DNA from: Takakia lepidozioides
Lineage: Eukaryota; Streptophyta; Takakiopsida; Takakiales; Takakiaceae
DNA: 64,000 nucleotides
Reading direction: 5' to 3'
Assembly: GCA_030704615.1 (NCBI GenBank)
Contig: CM060731.1
Span: forward strand, 78,658,756-78,722,755
Within the stretch, counting starts at the first letter, position 1, and every line of letters begins with the position of its first letter. The notes under the pieces were generated by a model. It did not search any database. It saw only the letters and a list, made by a program, of their open reading frames with translations, and was not told where the DNA came from. Position numbers and translations under genes: made by a program. This document shows, in pieces, positions 21,117 to 35,128 of this stretch.

Positions 21117-24100
21117 ACAATCTGTTTTTTTGTTTTAGAACATGTTCCAATTCCATCAGAGTGCAAGAGACCGGGAGACTTGTATGGCTTCTCTTTCCCT
21201 TCCCTTGTTGGGCTCCCATGAGCCATGTGTGCCCGTGTTTACTTTGAAAGAGATTAATTTTTCAAAAGTTGTGGTGGGGCAAGATTAGAATATGCTGCAT
21301 GCATATTGATGTGATGAAGTTGGTTGTCCCTTTATGTGCTCATAACTCTTGAAAGCCTCCTAACCAGTACCCAACATTAGTATACTGGCATCATTGCACT
21401 CTATCCAACTACATCTCGTTTAGTCATTCTGTCCAACACTTCTTTCACACTTCCACAATGTCTCATTAGCAATTCACCAAGGAGCTTTGAACCATGGAGA
21501 ATCTATGTGTAGTACCCTTGCCATCTCTCCTGAAAGAAGGACAAAAGACGTGGAACAACAATAGAAATGCTTGAATGCAGCATAAATTTAGTGGAGCCTT
21601 AGCAATGAGCTGGTTTTCCTCTTAGCCCATGTGTGTGCTTGTACCTGAAAGGAAACTACATCAAGGAACCGTGCATTAGGTTAGCTTATGGAACACAACG
21701 AAAGGTTAGATGAGGTTGGTTTTCTATGATCACCATGGAGCTTGGGTACACAAGTCTAAGAATGTACAATGACAGTTGATGTAGGCTTGAACATAATTTT
21801 CAGCACAATCGGTTCCCTGTTAGATATGCCTCCCTACAATTCCGAGAACAAACCACAAAGCCAAGAATTTTCAGCAAAGTGAATGACAGATACCTTCTCT
21901 TGCCTCTGCCACAGGGTTCAACAACTAGTCATGCACTCAAGCCATTGGAGTAGACACGCCCGTGATGGAGGTGCATGCTTTCCATGAAAAGGCTTACAGA
22001 AGTGTTTGGATGTTACTTCAGCACTACAAATTCGCCCTCTTCCTTTTGTCTGTCCAACATGGGCCTGGGGTCTGCCACCACACTGAGAAAAGCAGGATCG
22101 CAAGAACCAGGGGAACCAGGACAGTAACAGTGGTGGAGGTTATGATAACTTAATGAAGGCACAGAAGACTTCCTGAACACAACTGGCATGAACAATTATG
22201 CCATTCAAGCGAAGGAGATAAACGCTAGTTTTTTGCACAGTTTGAATTACCAATGAATACCTCCAGATCTCCTAACCACATCGGATCAAGTACCAGAAGA
22301 TTGCTGTACATAGTCTAGTTCATCTTCCTTTCTAGATGAATTGCTCATTTGTATGTGCATATCCATTCTCTTAATTCAACTGTGTGGGGCCCGGGGGCTG
22401 CAACTGAGTGGATAAAGGGGAGACAAATGGAAGAAGTAAGAACAGGTACTGTGAATCTCACATTCCAGGATATGGAATCCATCCCAAGGTTTCTGTTCTG
22501 TCCATAGGTTAGAACATACTGTATCCATGTTTGAGGCCATCCTCACCAGCAATGAATGAGGTTTGATAAATTACACATCACACAGTAAAATTGTGGATCA
22601 ATTCAAAGTTTTATTGAAGGTTCACAGTTCTGCACTCGTTTCACGAAGTGCAGGAAAGACTGTGAATTCTCGAAACACTTCAAACTTCTTTTCGCATAAT
22701 CGTCCTGGCTTTGTGGATATTCCTTTGTATCCTTGTATACAGGCGAAGGCTTCCTTGAGCAACCTGTCGCATACGGTGGACCTCCAAATCAATGTAAAAA
22801 ATGCAAAGGATTTGGGCACCTTGCGCTCAGACGAGTAAAGGATCTTTGACAATGCCCACAAAATCCTCAGATCAGCAGGGCTTTTGTGAAGATCCTCTCT
22901 CACATCCAACGCTTGAATCTCCATCAACTCAACATGGGTTACAGGAAGATCCTGGCATTTGGCAACCAACACCTGAAGCTCCTCCAAGCCGTTTGTCTGG
23001 AACAATGGAAAGAGACGGCAATGAGATGAATATTTGGGAATTTGAGGCAGGTTGGAGTTAAGTCATGTTCAGAAAACTTTCTTGAGCATGGGAGGCTTCA
23101 CAAGTCCCTCCGCCCCCTATAGCTATTAGTTCTATAATGCCACCTCCTCGCCGCCCCAAACGCACTGCATGACTGGAGACCTGCCAAATGGATTATGGTC
23201 AGCCTTAGGAATCCCTAACTGCCCTGCAATTTCTAGGTGAAGACAAGGACCGTTTTTCATGTACATAGGCAAGCATCCATGACATACAGCTGCCTGAAGG
23301 AGTAGGAACAAAGAGGGACAGTGGACATCGGCAATCTACTGCTAGCAAACTCTAAATGAGTGGAGAAGAGAGAGCTTTTCTCAGAAGTTGCTGAGATTGA
23401 CCAATGGGTTTCTGCCTCTAGTCTGGTTCAAATCGTGATAGTTTGGTAGTTTGATCGAAAAAACATGGAGATGTTTAAAAGAGTACATCCAGCATCCCTA
23501 CCCAAGTCCAATCAATGTAGATTGAGTGCAGGAGAGCGGCACTCGTCAAATACCCATGTCCTTCGTCTTGAATGCAACCAGTGGTAGGGATACTGTCAAC
23601 TGGAAAGATATTTGCAACTTCTTGGTAAACTATCTGTCCAATTACCAACAGAGGATGAGGCAATGGCAGCCCGCATTGAAAGGTCTGAAGCAGGAAGCAA
23701 CCATTGTGCCAGTAGCTTCCACCCACCCTTATCTGGAGCTCCTTACATCCCCGCAAGCTGGAGCTCCCACCAATCCCGTTCCTACATTCGGATCATCCTT
23801 ATCAAAGGATCCAACATTGTGAAGGCTGTTAAAATGCTCCACTACCTTCTCGTGAATGCTTGATGAAACTACTTGCCTTGTTGAGCATCTATAATGGCCC
23901 TCGAAGGTTCCGTAGGTACAATCGACAGAGTGATCATAACTCATTCAAACAAAATTGTCAGTGTGTGTGACAAAACTTCTATCACCTCTGACATGAAATC
24001 TGGAAGACATCAAGCAAAGACAAACATCCAACTCAAGTTTTATTGGAATCTGGAGATCATGTAGTTGATTTGATATGCTCGTGAAGAACTCAGCTGTAAC

Positions 24101-26590
24101 CTCTTGAGAAAACTGAACACCATCTAACGTGAAGCTCCAAGCTTGACAGACACACCAAGTCAAGATCCTACTACCCAGCTAAAATCCTTGGCAACCCAAT
24201 GCCTTCAACACCACACACTACAGAGGTACTACGGAGTTTGGCCAATGATTTCTGCCGAGAAATATACAAGCCCGGGAAGAAGATTTTCTGATTATTCCAC
24301 TCCCTATGCCTGTCGGTTTGAAGTCACCAACAGACCTGCTGTTTCAAAAATGGAATGAAAATCCACCACAAATGGATGTGGAGTTCGACAGTATCGTTTT
24401 ACCTTGGTTGTGGTGTGTCTCAGTGACATTGCAAAGCACCTTTAACTTCCGCATGTGAACCTACAGTGCAGCATGCTTGCCGAAGATGCAATTAATGCAG
24501 CTGTGAAAGCTACTTAGAATTGGCTGATGTAATAGCACAGTTACGTGCAGAGGTTCAAATTGGGTGGAAAATATGTTTAAACAACCCCTTTGGAGCACCA
24601 GGCCCTGACAAATGTCACTCAGGCCAAGAGGAAAGAAGGGTCCAAATGTCCAAACCCCATGATGGAATTGCTGCAGCAGCAGCCTGAATCTGCAACTTCC
24701 CAGAGTTTATGTAGATTTGCTAGACGGCATACCTCTCATGCAGAGAAAATAGAAAATAACAACAAAAGTGAAGAACCATTTGTGGGATTTAGCCTTCGTA
24801 GTTGTTTGAGAGAAGGAAATTTTTATCTAGACATTAGCTACGGGTCACAGTCACACCCATCAGTGGTTGTCATCGCACTTTCGTCAAAAGGGTTTCAATC
24901 TCTTACCCTGATCAACTGCTGTTCTAGTGCTCATTCCTCAAGAGACATGATGGCGATAGTGGCCACGCGGGCTGCGGAGCGAAATTGCCGATGTCCTCAT
25001 GTGTAATACCAACGCCCAACGTCCACCGAAGACCTACCCTTCTTCGACTTTGAGACGGGGTTACATGCTGAAGTCCAGTTTAAATGCCCACTAGTGCATT
25101 GAGCTGTACATATGCAAGGTGCATTGGATGCCGTGCATAACATGTGTGAGTTGTCCAAAGCTTCAAGATTTCCTTTTCTCCAAAGCTGCCGTTGAAGTGA
25201 CACAAGAAGCATCGATTATGATGGTGTGATTCAACTCAACCATTTTTGGTATGGACGAGATTCACTTAAAACGGGATTGCTCGACGTAAGCCATACCTTG
25301 TCCAATTGTTCGGTCGCTTTCGTCGACGGTCGAGAACGGGCTTTACATAGGACAAATTTCTTTAGTTCAAAGACTGCTTTTCTCCAAAGTTACAAGTCCC
25401 CCTTGCGCGCGTGAAATCTCGTCAGACGACATGCTGGGTAAGTCGACAGAATCTGGATTTGTAGAGAGGAGGTTGGGGTAGCGCGTGAGAGCACAAGGGC
25501 ATATTCCCCGATTTTCTCCGTGAAATTTCCACAGCGAAACGAACTTGGCGAAACTAAACATTATGCGAAACTAACACATAGAACAAGTAGCCCATATACC
25601 TGATGAACATATTTTACCTATAGGCGTGGCTTTTTCTCAATATCAGAGTGTTTGGTGAGACTTCACCTCAAATTGCAGGTCCTCGCCCATAGCTAATTTC
25701 TCACAAGGAAACTTTGTACCAACCAGCTTGAATTGGATGTGGGATTGTTGGGTGATGGGATTTCGTATAGAAAGTTTCGACTCAAGCTGTACCAGTAAGG
25801 GTTTCTCAATGCGAAACCCACCGCTGCATAGGTTTGTGGCCATATCACTAAGTCTTTCTCAATGCGAAACTCGTAGCTGCCGCTGTAGTTTCAGGGTTTT
25901 TGGCTACGCTACTAAAGTTTTCGCCTTTCTGAATTGGTGCAGATGTATCATATATATGTCCCCATCCTCTATACCCGCTTATGGTTTTTTCCGTTCTGGA
26001 AACATATAACTCCTATGACCGAGGTTAAAAAGACATAAAAACTCCCATGACCCTCCTCGCGATACCAACCCCCCTAGAGAGCATGTCATGATGACTCTAT
26101 GATCAGATCATAGCCCCTGTAAATTTACAGTTCTACGATGGCATTTAGCAGCCAGTAATGATCGAAGGTCCATGGGAGATGTTTTTGACGATCAGAATGT
26201 GATCAAACCATGAGTAATAGAGTAGGAGATGAATATCTGAGTACCTTGAGTAGGCCAGTAAAATGAAGTGTGGCCAAATTATTTGGTGTTTATCATGGAA
26301 GGGTTACGAGCAGCAAGTTAACGTTGCAATGGTGATTTAGGGAGAGAGGAGCCCGGCCGCGGGTGTGCTCACCTGGGCAGCCTGTAAATTACTCATTTAA
26401 CGATGGCATATAGTAGGCCAGTGAAAATCGAGTGTGTTACAAGCAGTTGAATATCGTCAGTAAATGATATGGCTAAGTGTAAACCGCGTGGTCGCAACCC
26501 TTTGTTTCGAGAGACAAGAGGAGTTGAGACTTTGAGACACCAAGCGGCTGCCCTGTGGTGGGGGCAGCTTTGAAATTGGCCAAGTCGATG
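21117..26590. other. Long host-like stretch without a firm gene
   Basis: I find only scattered short frames. The best is 22622-23005 on the minus strand (127 codons, helical and leucine-rich in places), with further minus fragments at 23475-23756 and 23729-23944 that might be exons of one gene, but I recognise no domain and cannot join them in phase. 25795-25875 has a short imperfect tandem repeat containing TTTCTCAATGCGAAAC. Confidence 0.4.
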
Positions 26591-27200
26591 AGGGTCGTTG
26601 GTAGGGGTGTGTGTGTCGATCCTTTGGCTTAAGGGTTAAGGGCAAGGCGTTGGGACACAACAGGGGCTGCCTTGGTGGTGGGGGCAATGGTAGCAAAGGG
26701 AGTGGGGCTGAACGATACTTGAGTGCCTAAGGCACTCAAGGGGGCATAGGCACTCAGTGGGCGGGGCCCCCAAACGGTGGGCGGTGGGGACTCCGAGTGG
26801 GCTGGTCATGGGGTAATGGCTGCTTAGAGTGGGTGGGGGAACTCACAAGGGGGCTGGAAATCCTCATTGACTGAAGGTAGTCAGGAATAGCTCCCCACAC
26901 TTTGTCGCTTTCGGGCTTGTTCTCTTGCTTCACTAGCTTTTGGTCACTTGACAGGTTCGGACCCTTCTCAGGTCACTATCCCCCATATATACTTTTTGTG
27001 ATTGTCGCCCGGGGGGGGGGGGGGGGGGTGGTCTCACAAGCAAGCCATGTCTCTTTTGTGCACCACCACCGTGTCGCTACACTCCTTGTGATGAGTCGCA
27101 ATGAGCCTCATCAGCCCACTCCCCGCGGCTCCATTGGCCCGCAGGGAGTCCCCAGATTCCCCCACGACTTCCACATACTCTCGCTAGGAGGTCTTGGCAT
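26590..27200. repeat. Two old chromovirus LTR fragments in inverted orientation
   Basis: About 26590-26760 resembles the start of the chromovirus LTR in plus orientation (gtgtgtgtcgatcc..., gacacaacaggggctgcc, gtgcctaaggcactcaag). About 26885-27190 resembles the same LTR in minus orientation (agctccccacactttgtcgctttc, ccccatatatactt). Both are well diverged. A run of about 20 G at 27008-27028 lies where the LTR has CCGCGGGGG. Two LTR remnants have been joined head to head. Confidence 0.65.
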
Positions 27201-27928
27201 GCCGCACTCTGGCAGTGAATGTGGAATGGTGTACATTAATACGCCAGTGAAGGAAGATTCTGGAATTGCAGTTACGGAGAATTGCTTGTTGTCTTCTGGA
27301 GTAGCACTGGCAGTGTGGAATCATGGTGCTTATAGCAGTTAACTGCACGAGTGATGCCAATTGAATAGTCCACGCATGTTTTTATTTGTCACAACCATCA
27401 AGTGCAGAGACCTCAAGATATTTGATCAAGATTGATAGGCACTGACAGGGCTCTGTTTTCCCTCAAGTGAGCAAGATTCTTGCTGTTGCTATTCCTCTTT
27501 TCTTCTCTCCTTTTCGTCCTAGGGGATGGAACCAGGTGCTGAAATGTGCATGCCACTGTACTTCAAGGTCCGCATGATATGGACTTGAACCTTTACAAAT
27601 TTCTGATGATTTCACTGGGCAATGAAATTATACAAAATCTTCCCCAACTTTTTTCACATGTTCCGTGCCAATCCTGCCTTCCCCAACAATATCAATTGGT
27701 CTGTGTAATTGGGACACTCACTTGGATGTGCAATAACTCGGTAAACATATGCAGTATCTCTCTTATAAGTATACAATGAGGCATATGAGGACAAGGATCT
27801 GCCTATAGGATGGTTGACTAGAGAATTGAGTTCATCCAACCTTGTGGTCAAACCGCAGTTCTTGGGAAGATCAAGAAAGGTGGGTGTAACAGATGGTCAA
27901 TCAGGATGACAGACTTGCAGTCATTTTC

Positions 27929-30900
27929 TCAGGATTTTAGCATGATGAACTGGTCCGCCACTGCTCCACTTGCTGACAAAATGAACTGCAGACACAAGGC
28001 AGTTGTTTAGAACTTTTTGTGGGATGTAGGAGGACCACAGGTGAGTATGTGTGTACCATGGCAGCATACAGATCAAAGGACCCCCTTCTGTATAGAAAAC
28101 ACCTACCTTAACAGCGAGCTGTGTCCTGCTTGCTTGGATTTTAGTGTACCCAAACTCGGAAATTTGAACTTTGCTCCAGGCTGAGGGCTGCAGCACAATA
28201 TCAGACCCAGTACAATGTCAGACCAAACTTGTCGATGGTCAATGGGATCCTGAACAGTACTGCAACATTTGAAGAAAGAACCATGTTATTTCCTCTCTAC
28301 AGAAGGACTGGGTGTTCTTGATATCGACCGAATATGCACCGCACGGTACCTTCAAGGAGAGAAGGGTTGAAGAAGTTTGCAACTCACAGATTGCTTAAAG
28401 GCGTTGAGATCAAAGCCCGCTGTTCCAGTCACTAAATGCACAGGTGCACGATAACCATTGCCATTATATGTATCAATCCCAAGACTGTCTTTGGAAGGGT
28501 CCAGAAGACAAGTGCTCTGATTTACAGCACATGTGCGCTCATAGTTGTGAGCATGGCCCCACATAGCCAGATCAACCTGCACAGGACACAGCATTGTTGC
28601 ACAACATGGGCAGAGGGATTAAACAACATTTGCTTTTGGCGATGTCGATGATAGGCATGCATTGCTACTGAGCAGCCATAATTCTCTGGCATATGTGCTT
28701 GGGGTTTTGGTACTGACCTGACTGGCAAGGAGGAGGGGCTCCAGTGCAGGACGAAAATCAGGATTAACAGTAGGCAAAACACCTCCAATCAAGTCTTCCT
28801 GAATTGATGAATACATTGGCCGGTGCCTGCACCTCATACCTGTATGTAAGTTTTTGGCCTATCTGATAGCTACCATTGATTTTTAGTGTATCATACTACT
28901 AGCTTTCTATCACTGTCAGAATACTATCTGGAGAAGTGAGGCAAGTATTACTAATGGACACACGTCATTCCCTGTGGATGGGAGAATGGGACAGCACCTC
29001 TGTCTAGAGGGTGCGTATGCACCTCCTCTTTCTGGCTGGGGTCGTGGGGAGAGATTGTACTCATAAGACGTTGTTTGCCGTAGCCTTGTGGCCATTGACC
29101 CTGCGCCCAGTTTGAGCGGGAACAAAAGGGACAGAACCTACCTCTGTCAGGGGCTGACGTTGGTAGGAAGACTTACCTCCATATAAAGAATTAATCCGGG
29201 TTTTCCAGATATCCTCTAGAAATCCCTTCACACAAGCATCAATCTGCTGTGTGTGATTTGCCCAAAAACTAGGCCTGGGCTTTTGGCTCAGCCTCGAGAC
29301 TTTCAAAGTTGGTAAACAGGGGTACAGGCACAATTCCCTTGATAGAATTGAAGAGAGCGTCTCTTTGGTGAGAGAACCCCGGACAGTGTATCAGAAAATG
29401 AATACTGTCTTCAGATTGCCCACACAACGGGCAATTGCACTCTCCCTTTCCTCTCTGCTTCTGTTTGCTGTTCAAAGGTAGGCTTCCTGCCCTGAGTTTA
29501 AATTTCAGTCTAGTGCCAAGAGTGGGTAGACCCTTGAGGTCATCCAAGATGTCCTCCCCCATGTCACAGACTGGAAACAAGTTCAGGGAAGTTTTCTGCC
29601 TAACTTCATTTTCATCAGACAATCTCATGGCAACAGACATGGCTGAGGACACTACAGCCTCTAAGTCAGATTTATCCAGCAGGGTCAAGACTTGCGGATC
29701 CAGGTCCAGGTCCTTGAGGATCTCTTCTTCTCTCTTCTGCCAGGACTTAGCCTGTTTCACAGGGCGGTCCTGTTTCCAAGATATAGAGTCGATTAACTTA
29801 GGATATCTGGTGTTGGGCATATGTTGCAGCTGACCCCACCATCTGACCTTGAATTCATCTCGTCGGGAGCTTAAGGACGGAACGCCAAACTCACCCCGAA
29901 CAGCCACATTGGCTGTTTTGGAGCATGCTGACATACACTCCTTAAGCACCCCCACTTGAATGGATTCTAGAGACTTAGCCTGGTTGGTCGTGGGGAGAGA
30001 GAGAAATGGGAAGAGTGGGCAGCACTAAGAGTGACAACAGGGAAGTAAACAACAAACAATGCTTGTGATCAAGGTGAGATTTGGTACATACCCAGCTATT
30101 ATGAGCCATGGTGTCCGTGTGCGGTCCACAGAAGCAAAGTCACTAATGATCCACTGGTACTGCATTTGATAACACATATCTCTTCAATAGACTAAAATAC
30201 AGATGTCGAAACCATCAATTGAAGTGAGACACCTTGGTTGCCTGAATTTGTGATTCACAATGTTGATCTATGAACTTCAAAAGCATAGAAAACAGATTGT
30301 CTACTAGGTGATATACAGTTTTGATCATAACCTGCTCACTGCCGCCAGTCCATGCATGTTCGGTGGACATTACAGTGAAATGCACTGGCCCGTGCTCAAT
30401 TGAATACCATGGCTTGTCCTTCTTTCTCAGGGGCATCTGAAAGTAAGCTTCATAGGGCACCCCACACTCTCCTCCAGAATCTGGAGAATCATAAAGACTG
30501 CCAGACTTTGGAAAATCCCTGCTATCCACAAGAAGGCAACAATCAGTTGCTATGACAAATTTCCTCAGTTCTTGTCTCTATTTTCGTCTTGCACTCTCTC
30601 TTTTTCCTTCTTACACACCCAGAGTTGACTGTTGCTTTACTACTTGCTCGTAACTTAGCAGGGTTGATCCCCTGGCACTCTTGATTTGGCAAACCAGTTC
30701 CCGTTATTCAAGCCCTTGCTTGAATGATTCGCCTCCTGGCCATTTGAATATTTTACAAGGAGTACAGGTGTACTCCAAGAATATTCTGAATTCAGATCAT
30801 GGACCGGCAAGTGGAAAATAAGCAGCAGTGATATTAATACACTACAAGAGCGGCTACTCTGACATGGACAAAGTAGTACATAGTCATTTGGTTGGCCTTT

Positions 30901-33900
30901 CCAAGGTCAGTTTCTCTTTACTTCTGAGACTCTGTTTTAGAAACCCTGACAGGTTCAATACATCAAGAATTGCAGAGCAGGGAAATACAAAGTGGGCATA
31001 CCGTTCATGATTTCCAATAGCAGTCATGTATGGCACTTGAGAGAACACTGGTCCAGCCATTTCTAGAAAGGCATCCCACTCAACAAGAAATCCTGTGGCA
31101 TAGCTGATATCGCCTTCATGCACAAGACAAACAGGTGTCAAAACTCTGTGCCCTGCATTAGTAAACACTAAAACCTCTTTACTGCCCAAGAAAGAAGCTG
31201 AAAATTTGACCTGCATGTTGATCAATGCCCAAGACTCACCTAAAACAACAACGTGAAGGATGAAAAATCCACACAAAACTTTCCAACAAGCCCCTGAACA
31301 CTGCAGATGTCAAAGAAAACCAACCTGCAGCTTTGTTTTTCCCATTGGGTGTACACACCAGTCATCTGTCTGTAAAGTGCATACTTACCTACATGCAGTA
31401 TCATGTCCACTCTTCTAGCTCTCACTTCTGCTTCAACTGCACTCAGAGTGCTCAATGCTCCTGGCTGAAGGATCATGCACATGTTCAACATTCAGCTTGG
31501 AATCAGATTATACCATCTTCGACTGAACATGTAGACCCCCAACAGACCTCTTGTCCAAACGAGGATAAAGGTAAGTATTGACAATAAATGATCCCACACC
31601 TGAAACCCAAAAACTGGAAGAAGTTAGACTGCACTATTAAGATCACCTAAACTTTATCGCCAGAAACTGCACCCTTTGGCCTCTGTCTCGTATGCACTGG
31701 AAATAATACATACCTGAATGAAGTGTTCAGAGCTCCCATCACGCTCCTTTTTCCCCATGTCACCATATGCAATGAAAGTAAGCTCATCAGCACCTGCTGC
31801 TGGTGGTGTGAAAAGCGTCGTCGGGTTACTCCATCCAACTGCATCACTACCAACCCGTGATGTCCCGAGGTTAGACCTGAGTCTCCTGGACATAGCAGGG
31901 TTCCATGCACTATAAACAGCTCTTGAGACAAATGGCTCTGTTGTGAAATATGTTCATCAAATAATTTCCTTCTAGATAGGAGGATTTGGTCTAGTATTCT
32001 ACCAAGGTTATTTAAAGCTCAGATATAGAGACTCAAAAACCTGCGGCCTTTCAGTAAACTCAGCAGACGGGCTTAAGGAACTTGGCAAGAACTCATAATC
32101 CTAACCTGCCATATGTGTAGGAGTAGGAGGTCGAAGGTGAAATCCCAGTCATCACAGCTGAGTGAATGAATCCGGGATCATGCCACCCAAAATCCTTCGC
32201 AGGGCTTATCAGAGAATCTGCAACCGACACCAGTTCAATGCACATTAGTGCACTGGTCTTAGAGCAAACCATACCCGGACAACACCTTTGGTAATGCTAC
32301 TGGTGTGCACATGCTTGAGCTCGCTGAAACTCCAATTAGATGCAATTGTTTTCCTAGACAGCACTTTCACAGGCCCCTTGCTCCAATTTGCATTCAATAC
32401 AATCCGAGTCCGAGATTTAGGGTAGTACTGTTCAAAGCTCTTTCTTTCTGCTTGGAATTCTAATTAGAGAGGTAAGAATTAAAATTTTCCCAATGTCCAA
32501 TACCACGGAAAAAATGTCAAGTAGACAAGGTCCGACTCATAACTGTATTCTTTATGATGTTTCAGACTAATCCCAAGAGGGGGATGACACCAGGAGCTCA
32601 ACCGAGCCTGCAGTACATCTCTGGTCCGCCAATCCTTTCATCTTGATGAATAGTTCTGAGAGAAGAAGGGAAAGAGAACCCTTACCGCACATGTCAGTCT
32701 GTGCGAACGTAGAGACAACGGAACCTGCTCTAAGCCCATTTGCGTATCGGACTTCTTGAGGTTGATTGGTGCCGCTTACCCATGTCAGTCTGATCTGCAC
32801 GTATTCCATCAGTAAAGGCGTTAGTGGAGTCCGTGTTTTTCTATCTTCATTTGCAGCGTTGCTAGCTGTCCCACTCATATCTATGTTTCTAGACCCGACC
32901 GCTTGCATGAGCAGATCTGACTCCCACTCTCTGAGGAAGTGGACGCAATGAATTATTTTCTTGTTATTCTTTCCTTTGCCCCATGAGCACTCGGGACGTC
33001 ATAAAGTTTCTCTCAGGACTTCTCTCTTTAGACTCTCTCTCAACGTGACCATAGGGCTATGGTGAGCAAGTAATTACCAGTAATTACGTCATGATTCATC
33101 ATCATCTTCAGATTATCTTGGTTTCTTCTTTGAAATTGAGAAGCCAACAACTGGCATGTAACGATGGCTAAAGGAACATTAGGTCCACAGACCTGTACGA
33201 GCTGCACATTGTCTCTCTTCTGAAAATTCCATGAAGACAAAAAATGGCATCTCTCCGAATTATTTGAGTCTCACTCGTCGAGAGCTTTAGAACTGTCAAA
33301 AAATTTGACGCAATTGTTACAAAGCTCATGTGCAATGGAGGCGCAGTACGTACCGAAGTAACTGCCGAGTCGATAGCAGCAAGGTGACCGTAAAGAGGTG
33401 AATTTGGATTTGCAAACTGATAAGATGGTGAAGTTTTCAAAATACATGGTAGTTCGAAGCCCCCTGCCAGAAACAGAAACTTGACATCCGTCCGGATGTT
33501 GATAAGTCGGAAAGTGGCAGAGCCACTGCATGTTTTAATCGAACAGCTCCCAGCAGATGTGAAGTTCTGGCATTGACTCTTTCGGCAAGAGAGGTACTCG
33601 GGGTCCACCTTCGATACAGTGGCGAACTGCAGAAAACATCGAACATGATGATTAGTTTCCATCTTCATGAGAAGTACAGCCTCCAAACCCCTTCAGTCAA
33701 CTACAGAGATCGCTTTCTAGTACCTGGATCCGGAGACAATGCTAGCGGAGTCCGATTTAAGTGATGCGGATAACATTGCGGACAGGATAAGAGATAGAAA
33801 GGAAGATTCAACCAATGTGTCACGTCGGCCTGTACTAGGGATGATCGTTGGATGCAGAGATATAAGAGCTAGAGAAAATTCACGAACATATTGGGTGGCA

Positions 33901-35128
33901 GATTCGAGTGGAAGGTACCTTGACAGGAGAGTGACAAAGAAGTGGAAGAGGTGAAGTATCCCCCGTCTCTAAATAGAGCCCTTCCACTGCAGGGCAGTTT
34001 GCGTAGCTGGCGGGTTATCACCAAAACAATCCACATTCACTCGATTCAACTCCGTGATCAAACAACAGAGTAAGATATCCTCGCTTTCAATCTTTCAGAC
34101 TTGTCCTCCTAGGTGTGGTGTGTGGGGAGGTGTACTGATGTGAACCACACACAACTCACATAACTTGAAAACGATGATCAATACTTGTACTTGAAAACGA
34201 TTGCACAGCTAAATGGAGGCTTCGTGACCGTCACAAATATTCCTTGGAAATGTCATGTGCAGCTATCGAAACCACCAAAAGTTATCTACTCGGTATAGTG
34301 TTTGCCCCTGCCCAATGTATCTCGACGGGGCACGAGGTGAGAATGATCAACTGAACCTTAAGCACTGCAGTAAACAGAATATTACATTACATGAAAGAGA
34401 CATTGTATCTCGAAAGGATGAGGAAAAAGAGCGAACTTTGAAGATGATGGAGAAACAACAGCAATCCAATCGTCATCGCTGGGATTGACAACGCCAGTGA
34501 CAGTGACCGTCACTTCCTGCACATCCGCCAGGTTCCCAACGGCATCCACAGTAATCTTCACGTATGGGCTCGGCTCTTGGCAACTGAGCAACTGCCGCTG
34601 GCTGATTCCCCGGGCGAAAGGATGCCGAGTCACGTGTTTTCTTTCCAAGGGTGCATGTTCCTGGATCGAGTAGCATCCACTACAACTTAGACCCGAGACT
34701 TTGAATATCCAGTGTCCATCAAACCAAGCTTTGACAGAAGTGAAGAAGAAACTTTGCCAGTAGGTACAAGAGAAAGAAAGGTCAAAGTTGATGATATGCA
34801 AGACGAATTAAAATCACTTAGATGAAGTGAAGAAGTGAGAGGTGCTCCGTGCAATATCAACGTTCGTGAAAAACTCATGGACCACTCAATGCTGCAATTG
34901 CTCAATTGAGGTGCTGAGGGCGTTTTGAAGCCACCTTAACTCTCAAAAGTTGCAAACAGCTATATAATGTACCCTTGCAGGAAGAGTAAGTACCGCTGCT
35001 GCGCCAATCTCCAGTCCGGATCCATGCGAGCTGCCAGAAACAGTAAGAATCCCTGCAAAGTTTACTGATAGAATCCCAATCAACCCTGCTAATAGCACCA
35101 CAGAGCGTAATCTCTCCAAGCTGAACAT
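27929..35128 (-). CDS. Purple acid phosphatase, 14 exons, intact
   Basis: Exons, right to left: 35128-34994, 34660-34391, 33626-33354, 32794-32686, 32217-32106, 31846-31714, 31464-31389, 31113-31002, 30518-30332, 30159-30092, 28826-28718, 28576-28388, 28187-28107 and 27985-27929. All have GT/AG borders, and the phases join to 637 codons including the stop. The product hydrolyses phosphate esters at a binuclear metal centre. All seven metal ligands are visible: GDMG (about residue 326), GDISYATG (about 371), GNHE (about 404), GHRPM (about 493) and GHAHNYER (about 537). The N terminus has a hydrophobic signal sequence, so the enzyme is probably secreted or vacuolar. The fibronectin-like N-terminal domain contains YLSC and FANPNSPLYGHL as in the plant PAP1/PAP24/PAP27 group, whose usual length is about 610-620 aa. 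A LINE fragment sits in the intron between exons 10 and 11. The identity is secure, the exact subgroup less so. Confidence 0.96.
29041..30000 (-). mobile_element. 5'-truncated LINE in a phosphatase intron
   Basis: The frame 29955-29269 (minus) ends in a LINE-type RT zinc finger, CNCPLCGQSEDSIHFLIHC, preceded by the C-terminal RT region. An exact 14-bp direct repeat GTCGTGGGGAGAGA at 29041-29054 and 29987-30000 flanks it, as expected from target-primed insertion. There is no poly(A); the element's 3' end reads ATGAGTACAAT on the minus strand. The catalytic RT and endonuclease parts are absent. Same orientation as the host gene. Confidence 0.82.

Noticed and set aside
27008-27028. Poly-G tract as a functional quadruplex element
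   Set aside because: It lies in decayed LTR sequence where G runs expand easily, and its length may be a sequencing artefact.
33739-33954. Plus-strand 71-codon ORF as a gene
   Set aside because: It overlaps the intron region of the phosphatase gene on the other strand and has no supporting motif.
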